From the NCBI GenBank assembly GCA_030998225.1, contig JAPYXD010000754.1, forward strand, positions 7,192,001-7,256,000: 64,000 nt of DNA, given 5' to 3'. This DNA comes from Diplolepis rosae (lineage: Eukaryota > Arthropoda > Insecta > Hymenoptera > Diplolepididae). How positions within the stretch are numbered: the first letter of the stretch is position 1; each line of letters starts with the position of its first letter. This document shows, one piece after another, positions 35,064 to 47,158 of this stretch. Under the pieces are notes generated by a model that made no database searches, was not told the DNA's origin, and worked only from the letters and a program-made list of their open reading frames with translations. The position numbers and the translations under genes were made by a program.

Positions 35064-37602
35064 TGATAAAATTTGTTTTTATTAGCTATAACGAGATTTT
35101 CATTGAACAACCATGAATATTTTTCGATTTTATTGATCAGAGTTGCTAATTTGTCGAAACCCAATCAACCGGTTGCTTTCCAAATGGTTTCATTGGCGAG
35201 TAATCTTGCAATCTAATTCAGATAGAAAATACATTTTTTCTCTAAGAAAAAGTATTGTTGAGTATTGTGCTTTTTATTGTTACACCAGAGCGAAAGTAAA
35301 TACAGCATATTAAACTATTTACCATATTTCTACAGGAATATCATCCTAATTGTATGTCTTCAGTTTTATCCAAATGACATTAGTGAATTCCGTATCAGAA
35401 ATGATTTGCAAAAGCATTGTATAATGTTGAAAAATCTCAATAGAATTCAATCTATGGAAAGCTTATTTATCATTCTTCAACCAAACATCAGTATCTTCTG
35501 GAATGAATTATGAAAGTTCGCTAATCAAAATTGATTCAATTATGTCAGAGTATGAAAAAAGTCTCTTCATTCGAAAGTAAGATTAATAAGTGCTTGCTGT
35601 AGCACAATAGATCTGGAGTGCGTTGTTGTGGAAGTGACTTTAAATCAGATTGTATGAAGAGAATGAAAAGAATTGAAATGAAAAATGGTTGAGTGAGATG
35701 GAAAAGCTAAGTCAGAGTCGAGTGAGAAGGTGAGGATTGTAGAATTGAGGAAGGGAGTGAACTAGAAGGTGAGAGTCCGTGTAAGGTAAATTTAGGTTAA
35801 GTTAGATCAACTTCGTTGACTTTTAAGGCTGGACAGTCGCCAAGGTCTCGTAGAAAGGGGCAGTCTTGACCTTTCAGCCTTTCAATTCTGTTTCTTCGAC
35901 GAGCCTTTAGAATTAATACATTTTATTCCTATTAATTTTTGACTTAGCAGATACATTTATAGGAAAAAAATATATTTATAAAACATATAGATTCCTTAAT
36001 TAAAGGGACAATTTAAAAAAAGAATTTTTACTATGTTAATGGGAAATTATGTAATTTATAAATTACTGATGTCTTCAGATCACGTCCGCTTAAGATTTTC
36101 AGATCATGCTAGCAAGCATCCCGTATCGATAATGCAGTTGAAAGCGAATTACGTTACGCTCGAGTTAAAGCCGTTACGTGATTGGAAAATATCTTTAGTG
36201 TTTTCTTCGCAGAAACTCTCGAAAGTCTAGACACTTGCTATGTTCTAATTATTTCATCCTTGTGGTGGAAAAATTATGAAGGAATCTGGTAATGTATTAT
36301 AGAACTTCATTCGCAAAATACTTCAGTGATCCTTTTCAGGAACTCTGATAAATCAGACGATAAAGCAAAAAGTATAAAATAAGATCGGAGCGTAAAATTT
36401 CTAACTAATTAGCTGTCGTTCCCAATTTCATCATGGATTATGAACTTTTTAATCCAATAATTATCTTATTACTCTTTTAATTAATTACTAAGGATAAGTC
36501 TATAATATGATTTATTGATGAAATATTCCTTGATAGTCTTTACATTCTGGACGTTATTCAAACCAATTTACAGATTTATTGTTTTTACATTCTTAAGACT
36601 TGAGTGATGATGTTGTTTGACAAGTCGATGCACTTCTATCAATTTATGCATATCATGCCCGGGATGAAATTGCGCCACGATGGGAATCTGGACCAGACGA
36701 ATATCATTATGGATTCAGATTTTTGTCTTTTCACATTATTGCAATACTGTGAAAAAGATTGGATTTTACAACTTGCTGATATCATAATTATTCTGTATCC
36801 TGGTGCATTATAATTAAGTATATCGTAAAGACGTATCAAGATTAAAGGAAATAAGAAAGCACATGATAATTAGAATTTCATTTGACCTTCTTTCGCACTC
36901 GCATATTTTTAACTTGAATCATCAATCAAGGATTGGTGACAAAAGACTGTTAACCTAGATTTATCTGACAGACTTACAAAATCAAATAGACTACGCCAAT
37001 AATCTAAATACATATACATAATTATTGCAACATCTCATAGGTGTAGTGCATCAAAATTCTATCATGTCTTTATTTTATGATCTAGTCATCATCTCGCATA
37101 AATAAATTTGAGGTAAGGAAGTTTTTTGAATTCTTCTTTACGATGGATAATTAAAAAAAAAATGTTGCATAGCATTTTTATTAATTTATATATATCTACA
37201 ATCGAAGCACCTGTCAAATCAGCTTTCCAATTTTCTCTTATAGGGAGCAAAAATACTTGTACAGCTTAAATTTGCTTAGTCACTTCTGGATAAGCATATT
37301 AAGTATGAAGAGATCTCTCATCATCGACATAGACATTGACAATGCGGTTAATTTATTAGCAGTTTTATACTCTACCGGCATAACATAACCTGTCAAGGAT
37401 TTTATATTTTTAATTCTCATCACGTATGAAAAGGTATAAGATTTGTGTAAAATTTGACATATATACTATTTTATCAACAAATGTCCACGTTTCATAACCC
37501 CTTGAAACTGTAAAAAAGGTTTTTTCGATTCTGTTCGCATGTCTGTCAATGTTGTTGACTGTAGACAGAATAACTTTCGAATGAATGATTAGATTGAAAT
37601 AT
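35064..37602. other. gene-free, mostly unique-looking DNA
   Basis: No confident gene. This is one of the least repetitive parts of the window. The frames at 35265-35513, 36033-36230 and 36604-36813 have ordinary composition but no motif that I recognise. A moderately GC-rich block at 35780-35910 contains GGCTGGACAGTCGCCAAGG and GACCTTTCAGCC. Host introns or intergenic DNA are likely. Confidence 0.4.
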
Positions 37603-37891
37603 GCTTTTTCTACTAGCGGGTCATAAAGTGGATTTTATTGCCCTATGCGGGGAAAACAAAACCATTTTCTGATCCCCTAGTAGAAAAATCATATTTCAAT
37701 TTAATCATTCATTCGATAGTTATTCTGTTTACAGACAACAACATGGACAAAGTACAACCGCACGAGGAGAATAAATGTTTTTCCCGTATCGCACACGATT
37801 TGTTTCTACCAGGGGGTCAAAAAATGGATTTGTTTTCCCCGCATAGGGCAATAAAATGCACTTTATTACCCGCTAGTGGAAAAATCACTTT
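37603..37891. repeat. two CTACTAG hairpin modules (E), copies 2 and 3
   Basis: The first (37603-37692) starts TTTTTCTACTAGCGGGTCAT and closes with CCCCTAGTAGAAAAA. The second (37793-37891) starts TGTTTCTACCAGGGGGTCAA and closes ACCCGCTAGTGGAAAAA. Both enclose TTGCCC...GGGG-type inner stems like copy 1 at 23560. The spacer repeats AATGATTAGATTGAAATATG inverted around the first module (37583-37603 versus 37690-37715), so the palindrome is larger than the module. Confidence 0.75.
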
Positions 37892-37904
37892 TTATACAAG
37901 CGAG

Positions 37905-38095
37905 TCATAAAGTTTACCCTTGCAAAATAAAAAATTGTTCGCTTCAATAAGATCTACTAATTTTGTCTGACACAGTTTCATGCTTTTTGTTATCTCACAT
38001 ATTTTGGTTGAAAAATGGAATTTGTTATTTTCAACGGTGTTTTTTAAAACCAAAACATAAAATATACACCCTGTCGAAAAATGGCACATTACTGG
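37905..38095. repeat. single Q monomer
   Basis: TCTCACATATTTTGGTTGAA, the TTTTCAACGGTGTTTTTTAA word and AAAATATACACCCTGTCGAA match the 154-bp monomer of the arrays at 19.2 and 40.0 kb. Only one unit is present before unrelated sequence. Confidence 0.7.
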
Positions 38096-38117
38096 GCCAT
38101 TTGTCACTTTTACTACG

Positions 38118-38359
38118 GGGGCCATCCACATACCACGTGGACAAATTTTCACCACTTTTTGACCCCCCCCCCCTCCACCCCTCCCACTATATCTATTTGG
38201 ACATATTTTATGAAAATATAAATATTTCAGTATATTTTTCGCAGATTTAGGGGAACGTGCGTTCACGTGGATTATATCCCAATCCATCCGACCCCCTTCG
38301 TGGACAAGCGTGGAATCCCCCCCCCCCCCCCCAAGTCCACGTGGTATATGAATGGCCCC
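38118..38359. mobile_element. MITE with GGGGCCATCCACAT ends and poly-C tracts
   Basis: GGGGCCATCCACATACCACG at the left and the inverse end (GGGGCCATTCATATACCACG) at the right, each followed by TGGAC. Runs of C (38161-38171 and 38317-38332) lie inside the arms. Similar GGGGCC-plus-C-run MITEs are widespread in insects (general knowledge). The proline-rich frame across the C run at 38267-38470 is spurious. Confidence 0.75.
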
Positions 38360-39099
38360 ACGGCAAACCATTCTGGGAGTGAGAAAACCCGAGTTCGGCA
38401 CAATATGGGCCCGTTGCTGTGCCGAAAACAAGTGTTGGCGGTCATAGTTTGGGCCAGTATTGGCCGTTAAGTGCATACAGGAGTTAGAATTCTAGCAACG
38501 ACACGATATTGGCAATCGATCTTCGGCAAATTTTTGGCGATGCTGGGCCAGTGCTGGGCCGTATCTAACTTCGCATTTGGGTTATTAGAGGATCATGCGT
38601 ATGCTTATGAGCGTTTTAGTTGGACGCGAGATCTGTGGCATGCCAGGCTACTTATCTTTAAAGCTGCTACTCGAAAGGATAGTTAAGTAGCAAGATAGCG
38701 ATCTTACTGATAGAAGTGCCGGGCTGAATTGAAACCAAGCACTCGAACAAGATTTCACTCGACGACGTCGAGGCCTCAAGCGTAAGGTCGATCAACTATG
38801 GCCCTGTCAAGAGTAATGGGCACTTGTCAGTCCTATCTGAAAGAAAAATATAGAGGTGTAAACTGGAGCGACTTGGACGTATGAATACATCATCTCTTTA
38901 AGTACACCAATTCAGAACTGTATTCAACATCTACTTAAATCAATATTATACCTGGTCCATGAATGAAATTCTTCTCTTCTTGAAAATATCAACTTGGATG
39001 CATTTGGTAACAATTAAGAAGTCAAATAAAACGGGACGTTGTTTTTTAACTGGAATATTATTATTAACGATTTAAATTTAAATGTAAACGATTATTTTG
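38360..39099. other. gene-free DNA, GC-moderate
   Basis: Contains loose TGGGCCAGT/TTGGGCC repeats (38450, 38545) between 38400 and 38580. The remainder shows no gene. Confidence 0.4.
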
Positions 39100-39180
39100 T
39101 ATCACGTGCAGAACGTATTTAACCGTAGGAGCGAGTCGCGACTCGCTCTTGCGTTAAAATACGCCTTTCCGCACTTGATA
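39100..39180. repeat. GC-cored hairpin
   Basis: AGCGAGTCGCGACTCGCT is a perfect palindrome at the centre (39133-39150, with one more matched base on each side). Imperfect outer arms (ATCACGTGCAGAACGTATTT versus the inverse of ATACGCCTTTCCGCACTTGA) extend it to about 80 bp. It lies immediately before the TA target of the mariner at 39190. Confidence 0.7.
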
Positions 39181-39189
39181 TAAAATATA

Positions 39190-39927
39190 AAGGGTTTCCC
39201 AATAAGGGTGATATGTTTTGAAATTGAAAAAAAAACACTGAATATTCATTCGGAATTGATCGAAATCTTTTTTATTATACTGGATATTCTATGCCATTTA
39301 TGATTTAAACAATATATCGGCCAAATGTCCCCCGAGACTTGAGCCAAAAATGCGCCTCATCAGAAAAGATGATTTTTTGATGAAAATTGGGATGATTTTC
39401 AATTGATTCCAGAGCCCAATCCGCGAACTCCCGACGCAAACGATGGTCATTAGGCTTCAGTTCTTGGGCCAGAATCATCTTATAGGGATGCAGGCCAAGA
39501 TCCAATCGCAAAATACGCCAGGTAGTCATCCTGGACAGGCCCAATTCCTGAGATCGGCGTGGCACGGACAATTCACGGTACGGCGGCTATATTCTGTGTA
39601 GAACGTGCGGTACGCATACGATTTTTAGGCTTAGTATCCAATAGAGTAAATTCACTCTCCAACTTATCGATTATTCGACGAATTGAGAGCGCGGATGGAG
39701 CAGAATGACGACCATATTTTGCACGATATGCTCTTTGAACACCGACAAAACTTCTCGAATTTTGATAAAATAATTGGACAATTTCCAAACGTTGTGGAAG
39801 CGTGAAACTACTCATGATTAAATGGCAAACCTTACTGATGACAACTGACAGCAGACGTCAAAAATTTCAGTTCAAATCAGCCCGATAGGGACATTCAAAA
39901 TCATATCACCCCTATTGGGAAACCCTT
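39190..39927 (-). mobile_element. internally deleted copy of the 52.7-kb mariner-like transposon
   Basis: Inverted ends AAGGGTTTCCCAATANGGGT with TA on both sides (39188-39189, 39928-39929). Relative to the full copy at 52707-53976, about 548 bp are missing between CTCAA and GTCTCGGGGG within the transposase, and 20 bp are missing near AGCCGCCGTAC. About 35 bp of 3' untranslated sequence absent from the 52.7-kb copy are present. Total 738 bp. Non-autonomous. Confidence 0.95.
39305..39815 (-). pseudogene. truncated, frameshifted mariner-like transposase
   Basis: The minus strand encodes the first 80 residues (MSSFTLPQRLEIVQLFYQNS, helix-turn-helix region). A 20-bp deletion relative to 52819-53904 then shifts the frame after NIAAV. 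Reading resumes at SVPRRSQELGLSRMTTWRIL and runs to FSDEAHFW, which keeps the first catalytic aspartate. A 548-bp deletion then joins this to the last codons out of frame (SRGTFGRYIV). The second and third catalytic aspartates are lost. Except for the deletions it is nearly identical to the intact copy, so the damage is recent or the two were copied from close relatives. Confidence 0.95.
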
Positions 39928-40029
39928 TACTATTTTTCGGAGAACCAAGCTCCAATTCCATGTACTTACAGTTCTGAACGTTCATTGTATACATTTCTGT
40001 AACTTTCTAATATTCAGATGATTAATATG

Positions 40030-40620
40030 TTTTATGTTCTTCCAAATATCTCAATAAGGAAACACAATCGTAGACTTTATTCAAATAAACAATTTTGCAT
40101 TTCAACGCTTATTTCGTATCTCACATATTTTGGTTAAAAACTGGAATCCTTGATTTTCAATAGTGTTTTTAAAATCACAACATAAAACATACATCCTGTC
40201 GAAAAATGTCCTATTGAGGATTTGTAGACCTCATTAAGGCAAATAATTTTCCATCTCAACGTTTTTTTCGTATGTCACATATTTTGTTTGAACAATGGAA
40301 TTTTTAAATTTTCATCGTATTTTTTGTTTTTTAAACGAAAAATATACATTTTATCAGAAACTGTGCCAGACAACATTTGTAGACCTTATTGAAGTGAGCA
40401 ATTTTGCATTATTGCGTTTTTTTCGTATTTCACATATTCTGGTTAAACAATTGAATTTTACATTTTCAATAGAAATTTTTTGGATTAAAAAGAAAAATGT
40501 AAATCTTATTAAAAAATGTTGCGATTCAAATTTATAGGTCTTTCTCAGTAAATGATTTTTTATTTGAACTTTTTTTTCGTATATCCTTTACTTTAACACA
40601 AAAAATGAAATTTGAACTGG
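40030..40620. repeat. 154-bp-period tandem array (Q family), 4 units
   Basis: CGTATNTCACATATTTTG-like landmarks at 40115, 40269, 40424 and 40578 give periods of 154, 155 and 154 bp. Units share CAATTTTGCA, TTTTCAATAG and ACATTTGTAGACCTTATTGA. The frame 40295-40537 is a by-product of one unit. Confidence 0.85.
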
Positions 40621-40765
40621 GGATTGGGAAATAATTAGGCTCCATTACTTTTGGATCATATTTTCAAAATTATTTTTTTGGAATTTTAATATTGGAAATC
40701 ATTCAATTTTCAAGAAATCAATTTATTAGTTTAGAAAAATGAAAATTTGAAAATATTTCTAATTC

Positions 40766-40803
<38 letters not shown>
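40766..40803. repeat. (TA)n(GA)n microsatellite
   Basis: About ten TA dinucleotides followed directly by about nine GA dinucleotides. Simple repeat only. Confidence 0.95.
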
Positions 40804-41784
40804 TATAATTAAATGCGCAATTTCTAATAACTGTACCAATACCAATACCGTACCAATGCAATAATTACAAACGTATTTCTAGATTAAGGATTTATGCTCT
40901 CTAAATCTGATTTGTGAGAGTAAATGAAATGCGCTAAGGCAAGTCTGTCTTGTCATAAATGTTTATAATTATGAAAAAAAAATTTCTTTAAAATTTTTTT
41001 GCATACTTTATATTAGTGAATTTTTTTGAATTTTACAAATTTTCAGTTACCTATCTCATTTTTTAAAGAAATGGGGTTACACAAGCTGAAATGCCGGTAA
41101 TGTAGGAATTTAGTCACGTGACCAGGTTGGTCCATGGTCTTAAGAGTTGAAAACTTTATAGCGAATTAAATATAAACGTGATGGTATCCAAATTTCAAGG
41201 ATTTTAAAGATGTTATTCAAATTAGAAAATTTCCATTTTTGAAAGGTTGAATTAAATTGCAACTTATAAAACTTCCTATACCGCAGATTTGAAAGTGTTG
41301 TGCTTATATGCACGAATAAACGTCTTTTTTCAAATATTCTCAAATTTTACAAGTTAGAAATCCAAAAGAAATATCATAAATTTCTTGAAGTTTTTAAGAA
41401 ATACAGAAAATTTAATTTTTTAATAATCTCGTAGCATTTTTGAAATTTTCGAAATTTAAAAAATTGTTTAAATGATCTTAAATGATCCGTGAAATCTGGT
41501 AATACTTCCTGAAACCATTTAGAAGATTAGGAAGAAAGTAGTTGATTCTAGAAAGTTACCAAGTAATCTCATAGCATGAATTTTATTATTGGCACTTAAA
41601 AATTAGACTTCGTGCTAAGAGATCGTTAAGTAGGAAAAAAAATGAGTTAAAAATGTTAACATTGGAAAAATATTAACCGATTCAGATTGATATAAATTTA
41701 ATTGCGAACATCTCCGATAGGCCTTAATAATATCGATCCTTGTATAGATTCTTTCAATTTGACAATGAAAGGACATTCAAGGTA
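40804..41784. other. gene-free AT-rich DNA
   Basis: One CTCTCTAAATCTGA word at 40893 may be a solitary end of the MITE family seen at 8419. Otherwise nothing. Confidence 0.5.
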
Positions 41785-42200
41785 CGCTGTTAGAAATGTT
41801 CAGAAATTTACAAAATTTTTATGTTACATGTATCTGCATAAAACTTCAGTTACCCAAAGCGTTAAATTATTTCTGTTACAAGTTTCAGAATTTTCAACAC
41901 ATCTTAAATTATCAAAATCTAACAGAATTTTTATAAAATTCATCATAAAATTACAAAACTGTAACACAATTTTTAGTTACATATAACTAGATAAAACTTC
42001 AGTTACCCAAAACGTAGAATTATTCCTGTTACCAGTATTAGAATATTTGACATTTTGCAACTGAAAATTAAGAAATCGTTTCTTAAATTTACTAAAAAGT
42101 AACTGAATTTTCAGAAATTCTATCTTAATTTCACGAAACTGTAAATGAATAAAACTCCAGTCACGTGTTTCGAAAATTATGGTAGAAATTTCTAACAGTG
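41785..42200. mobile_element. CACTGTTAGAAAT-ended element with TA duplication
   Basis: The left end is CGCTGTTAGAAAT (first A of CAC mutated) and the right end inverts to CACTGTTAGAAAT. TA is on both flanks (41783-41784, 42201-42202). A direct repeat ATAAAACTTCAGTTACCCAA occurs at about 41838 and 41993 (period about 155). Non-coding; the frames on both strands are accidental. Confidence 0.75.
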
Positions 42201-43344
42201 TAGTTGCAAAATTAACTTTGTATCTATATTCTGGGCCCTTCAAATATACAATCTGTCTTGGAATGTTAGCTACCTTTTAATTTACTGGGGCTAAAACTAA
42301 TTATTTCGTTAAAAAAAACATATTCCATCGTTCAGAACTGTAAGTAGATTTAATCTACAAAGTTTGTGATTCGACAAGCCATGATTTGTATCTGTTGGAC
42401 ACCTGGAGGATTTCTATGGTGAATCGCAAGCACGTGCTCGAAGACTACTGTTAGGTTGTTTCATAGTTTCCTAGACTCGATGGCGTTGAAACAACTTACT
42501 AGTTCCATCGGCATGTGCTCCTTTCTTATGTGAAAACAATTTCCTATAAGTGCTTGAATATTAGGTTAGTCGCTTTTCTCTCTTTAATTCTAAATTGATT
42601 GAATTTTTTTTTCGTGCCTGTTATAATAGTCTTGTGGTCTTCATAGCTGCTTTGAACGTAATCAATGTTTTAATTGAATCAGTAGATTTAATTAACAGAA
42701 ATCGCACAGAATAGTATTTAAAGAGTTTCTTTTTGCTTTTTTAATCGCGGTTGCAACAGGATTCTAGGACAGAAATTCTTTGATGTTTTCAGGAAGTTAG
42801 TTAGTTAATTAATCAAACGAGATTTTTAGAATTTTCGACCTATCTTATAATTTTCAGTCACCTCAAAATAAATTGAATCAAAACGGAAAAAATATAATTT
42901 TCCATAATTGTTTATTTTTGGCGACTTTAAAAGTTAATTTAAACATTAATTACCGTTATGAAGTTTTAATTTCTGAGAAAAGGTGATATGTAAATAATTA
43001 TTCAAAGATTGAGATATAAATAGACTTGAAAGGAAACTTGGTTAATTTAATGGAAAAGTTAAATCAACCAAGGAATTTTCTCATTATACGGTTGACCAAA
43101 TTTTTAGTTGATTCAATTAAAGAATTTGTTTCATGCAACCAAAGATCGTTTCTTGGATACAATTTGGTTTGATCAAATAAATATTTCGGTTGATCGAACC
43201 AAATTTTGTTTGATTTTTAACCAAATATCTTGGTTCATGAAAATAAAGAGGGTTTCTTTTGATACAATTTGGTTGAATACAACAAATGTTTCAACTGATT
43301 CAACCAGATATATTTTTGTTACGTAACTAATGATGGATTGCTTG
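42201..43344. other. gene-free DNA ending in TTTGGTT lattice
   Basis: 42201-43020 shows no gene. From 43030 to 43330, AACCAAA, TTTGGTTGA and TGATTCAAT words alternate as at 20.7 kb, and the frame 43108-43326 is a by-product. Confidence 0.5.
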
Positions 43345-43723
43345 CACTCAGAAAATATTTGATTGAATCAAAAAAATTATTTGTTTGAAACACTTTCTTT
43401 GATGTAAAGAAATGTTTTGTTTCAATGAAACAAAATTTGTTTGATTCAAACAAAATATCTTTGGACCAAATAAATATTTGTTCGAATCAAATAAATTTCT
43501 GCCTTAAATTAAACAAATTATATCTTTGACCATATATCAATGCAATAATTTCATTGTTTTAAAGAAAAATTGATTTGATTCAAACAAATATTTATTTGGT
43601 TCAAAGATATTTTGTTTGAATCAAACAAATTTTATTTCATTTAAACAAATCATTTCTTTAAATCAAAGAAAGTCATTCAAACAAATCATTTTCTTTGATT
43701 CAATCAAATCTTTTTTCTGAGTG
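43345..43723. mobile_element. 379-bp palindromic CACTCAG element, TG duplication
   Basis: CACTCAGAAAATATTTGATT at the left and the inverse (ATCAAATCTTTTTTCTGAGTG region) at the right; TG flanks both ends (43343-43344, 43724-43725). The interior is a lattice of TTTGATTCAAA/ATTTGTTT words, palindromic throughout. Confidence 0.8.
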
Positions 43724-43912
43724 TGGATAAGATTTGATTAAATCAAATCTATATTTTAATTAATCCAACCAGACTTTGGTTTATTTAATCAAATTTGGTT
43801 TGGCACGAGCAAAGATCTTGGTTTATTTTTAAAAATGGTTTGGCTAGATCAAGTAATTGTTTTTTCTGGAAAGTGAGTAAAAATAAGAAATAACAGTTGA
43901 CTTTCTTCTTTG

Positions 43913-44170
43913 CACTCAGAAAAAAGATTTGGTTGAATCAAAGAAAATAATTTTTTTCAAAGGCTTTTTTCTTCCAAACAAACAAGTTAATGCATTTGTA
44001 TATAATCAAAGATATAATTTGTTTGATTCAAGGAAGGAATTTATTTGACTTGAACAAATTTTTATTTGGTTCAAAGATACTTTGTTTGAATCAAACAAAT
44101 TTTATTTAATTCAAATAAAGCATTCCTTTAAATTAAAGAAAGTCTTTCAAACAAATATTTTTTCTGAGTG
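43913..44170. mobile_element. 258-bp CACTCAG element, close relative of 43345-43723
   Basis: CACTCAGAAAAAAGATTTGG to TATTTTTTCTGAGTG. The flanks are TG and TA, so one base of the duplication may have mutated. The interior resembles the previous element (ATTTGGTTCAAAGATACTTTG near 44060 versus about 43590). Confidence 0.75.
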
Positions 44171-45702
44171 TACAATCATCTTTTTACATACTGTTTAAAA
44201 AAGTCTTAATTTAAGAACATGAATCAACCAGACCATGTGATTAAATTCCTATAAAAGTTCATATAAGATAACAAAATCTTCAGTTAGACGTGATTAATTT
44301 AAGACTTTTTTTACTATGTATTCTGATAGAAATTGGATCAAATAAAAGCATAAAGGTTAGGATTTACATAAATGTTAATGAATTTTTTTTCTGCTTATAT
44401 ATATTGGAGTGACTCTTCTTTCGAAGTTGCTGCTAATGATTCTGAATAATTCTTTCGAAAGTAATTATTGAGTGCAAAAGTTGAAATTACTGGTTATATA
44501 GTCACGAGTTAAACGAGTATTTTAACACCTTCCTCAACTTTATCAAGAACTCTTTGTGTAAATCTTCTTCCCCTTTGAAAGGCTTGCATATTATAAGAAG
44601 AATGCATTTTTAGTGTCTTGGAATGAATAATCAGGAGGAGGAAGTTTGACGCAGATGCATTTCGTTGTTACCGAAACAATGCAGCAAATTGCATAAGCAG
44701 GAACGAATACCGATTACACCTGTAAGTACTGATCACCGCCGAACGCTGATGTTGAAATTTTCTAGCTTAGTACGTGACGTGTACCAACAAGATTTCTCTC
44801 ACTGCGCTTTGATATTCTAAATCTGTTAATAGATCTGTTAATACTTAAATTTTGTTTGTATATATATTTACCTATATTCACCATATACCTAATCGTTTGG
44901 GCAAAAATCGGTATGCGTAGGTGGTTCAAAGAAAACTTGAAACAAAAGACTATTAGGAAATAAAGGTATATCCGTATATAATAAAGGTGCAGCGACCTAG
45001 TATCTGTTTCATAGTCGGCCTTCAGAGATTTAATTATGTAGTGCTACAGTTATTTACTGGTCATTATTCCAGTCCTATTGCGCCACTGGCGCTCGTTCAT
45101 TTGTTCTTAGGTGTTACTAATTCTGTTACATTAAACTATCTTTTATTCTATTGAGAGAATAAAACTGAGAGTAAAAATCCATTTTAAGGAGGGTGGTGTG
45201 TTATTCTAGAGTCGAAGAACAAGAATTCAGAAATAAGTTGTTGAAAAATTATAAATAATGTTTTCAAATACATTTTGTGAAAGTAAAATCCTCAGAAGAG
45301 AGTTTCTTTGAATTAAAGAAATGTTATTTAATACACAGTCATAGAAAAAAAAGGTGTATTGATTTAAAGACACTTTTTTTTACTTCCAGAAACAGATTTG
45401 TTTAAATCGAAGAAAATTTTTTAAAACGAACAGAGTTTGGTTGATTTGATAAAACTTTGTTTGCATCAACTAACTAAATGAATTGATATGCAGTGAACCA
45501 GCGTTTTGGTTAGTTTAACTAAATATTTAGTCGTTTTAACTACAATTTTTTTAAGATAGCCTAATTTGGTATATTGTTTAATATACATTCCAACTTCTCA
45601 ATAAAAATTCAGTTCTAACAATAATTATGTAAAAACTGTGAGTGTTCACTGGGTAGTTTGATAATACAGAGAATTCTACTTTACACAAACTAAAAATGCA
45701 AT
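44171..45702. other. gene-free DNA
   Basis: No supported gene. 44440-45170 is fairly unique-looking and slightly less AT-rich. 45280-45560 carries degenerate CAAAGAAA and TTTGGTT words related to the CACTCAG elements. Confidence 0.45.
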
Positions 45703-46515
45703 TACAAAGCCAGACAAAAAGAGAAAAGTGCCTTGAACTGGGGACGAGACATATATATTCCTATTTATTTTGACGCGCTGAATCTGAAACCGCCATCAGA
45801 ATTGGCCCAACAGGTCTTGGTTTGACCCCAACCTATAAAAACCTTAAAATCGCTAAAATGTCCCGTTTTGCTAGTACAGAATCGAACCAGACACATACTG
45901 ACACGTTTTTTTGGGTTGTTAAGTCCAATCAGACTATTTTACGAGCTAATCAGGTAAGAATTCATTCATTACCTCAATACCGTCGAACCTAACCTCGAAG
46001 AATATCTCCAAGCCCCCAAAATACCTAATTTTTTAATTGAAAAGAGGAACTTGCGCTTGAAAATTATATAAACATGAAATTTAAATTCTAATTCGGGATT
46101 TTTTTAGCCCCACTAGAATTCGTTTCACCCTTAACCTCAAAAAATGCTTGAAAATCTATAATATAAACAGTTTCATTATTATCAAATCGAATATGACCAC
46201 AGTTTTCTATGTTTTTTGGGCTCATTGAATCCGACTCTGCTACGCATCCGACTTAACAAGATTATACCATCTGATTGCAACCTCAAAACTGTCAAACATA
46301 ACCCCAAAGAATACCTCAAATCCATGGAAATGACATTTGTTGTGCGTTAAAATTGGAACCTCACCACATTCCTATACTTTCTCGGGGTATCCGAGTCCAA
46401 TTTCACGGTTTCATGAAACCTACTAGGTTATAGAATATATTCCTAACCTCAAGACCATTGAATCTTACTTTAACAAATGCCTCTAATCCATCAAAGCAGA
46501 TAATTTTGTAATTGA
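45703..46515. repeat. left inverted arm of the 5.5-kb unit
   Basis: Contains CAGGTCTTGGTTTGACCCCA, CAGACACATACTGACACGTT, AATCAGACTATTTTACGAGC and three diverged blocks built on ACCTCAANACCGTCNAACCT (about 45975, 46275, 46445). Each block is followed by a GAA(T)AC/TGCCTCNAATCC word. All are found inverted in the right arm. The repeated blocks look like subterminal repeats. Confidence 0.8.
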
Positions 46516-47158
46516 AAAAAAGAACCTGTGCTCCATATATGTGTATATATAAGCATGACATTTTGATGTTTTTCGCGTCGTAGTTTTCGAACTCGGGGTC
46601 ACAATTTATGTTTATGTCTTTTGTTCTAATTAAATCTAACTTGTTATTAACATCAAATCAACTGACAAATTGTTTTTAGTCTATTTTATTCCTACTATAC
46701 CGTGTTCTTTTTTCTTCGAAGGATCTATGCAAAGGGTTTCGCTTACGTTTTTCCCCTCTTATATTCGTTTCTCTCTTTAGCATCCAGCAAAAATCAGCCA
46801 TTATGACCTCATCCCATCTACATGTACCTTGATATCGTTGCTCAAACACTTTAATATCTTGATAGAACCGTTCTCCTTGTTCATTGCTGTAATCTCCAAA
46901 ATTTTCGGGAAGCTTATCCAGATGTGAATCGAGGAAGTATAATTTTAAATTCATCAAACACCCCAAATTTTAAAAGTTCTTAACCGTCTTGGTCACAATT
47001 TTTTTGTAGTCGCGACTTTTATTTTTACCTGGAAAATTCGTCCCTACTATTTTGAAACTTTTCCAAGCTTCCTTTCCAATGTCGGTCATTTGAGTGTCAA
47101 AATTCGTGTCCTTGAATAACGTCCGAATCTGTGGTCCATCGAGTAACCCTTTTTTTAA

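Noticed and set aside
36604..36839. Overlapping frames on both strands, about 66-69 codons
   Set aside because: No domain, splice signal or codon evidence; chance frames in unique AT-rich DNA.
38267..38470. Proline-rich frame
   Set aside because: Created by a C homopolymer inside a MITE.
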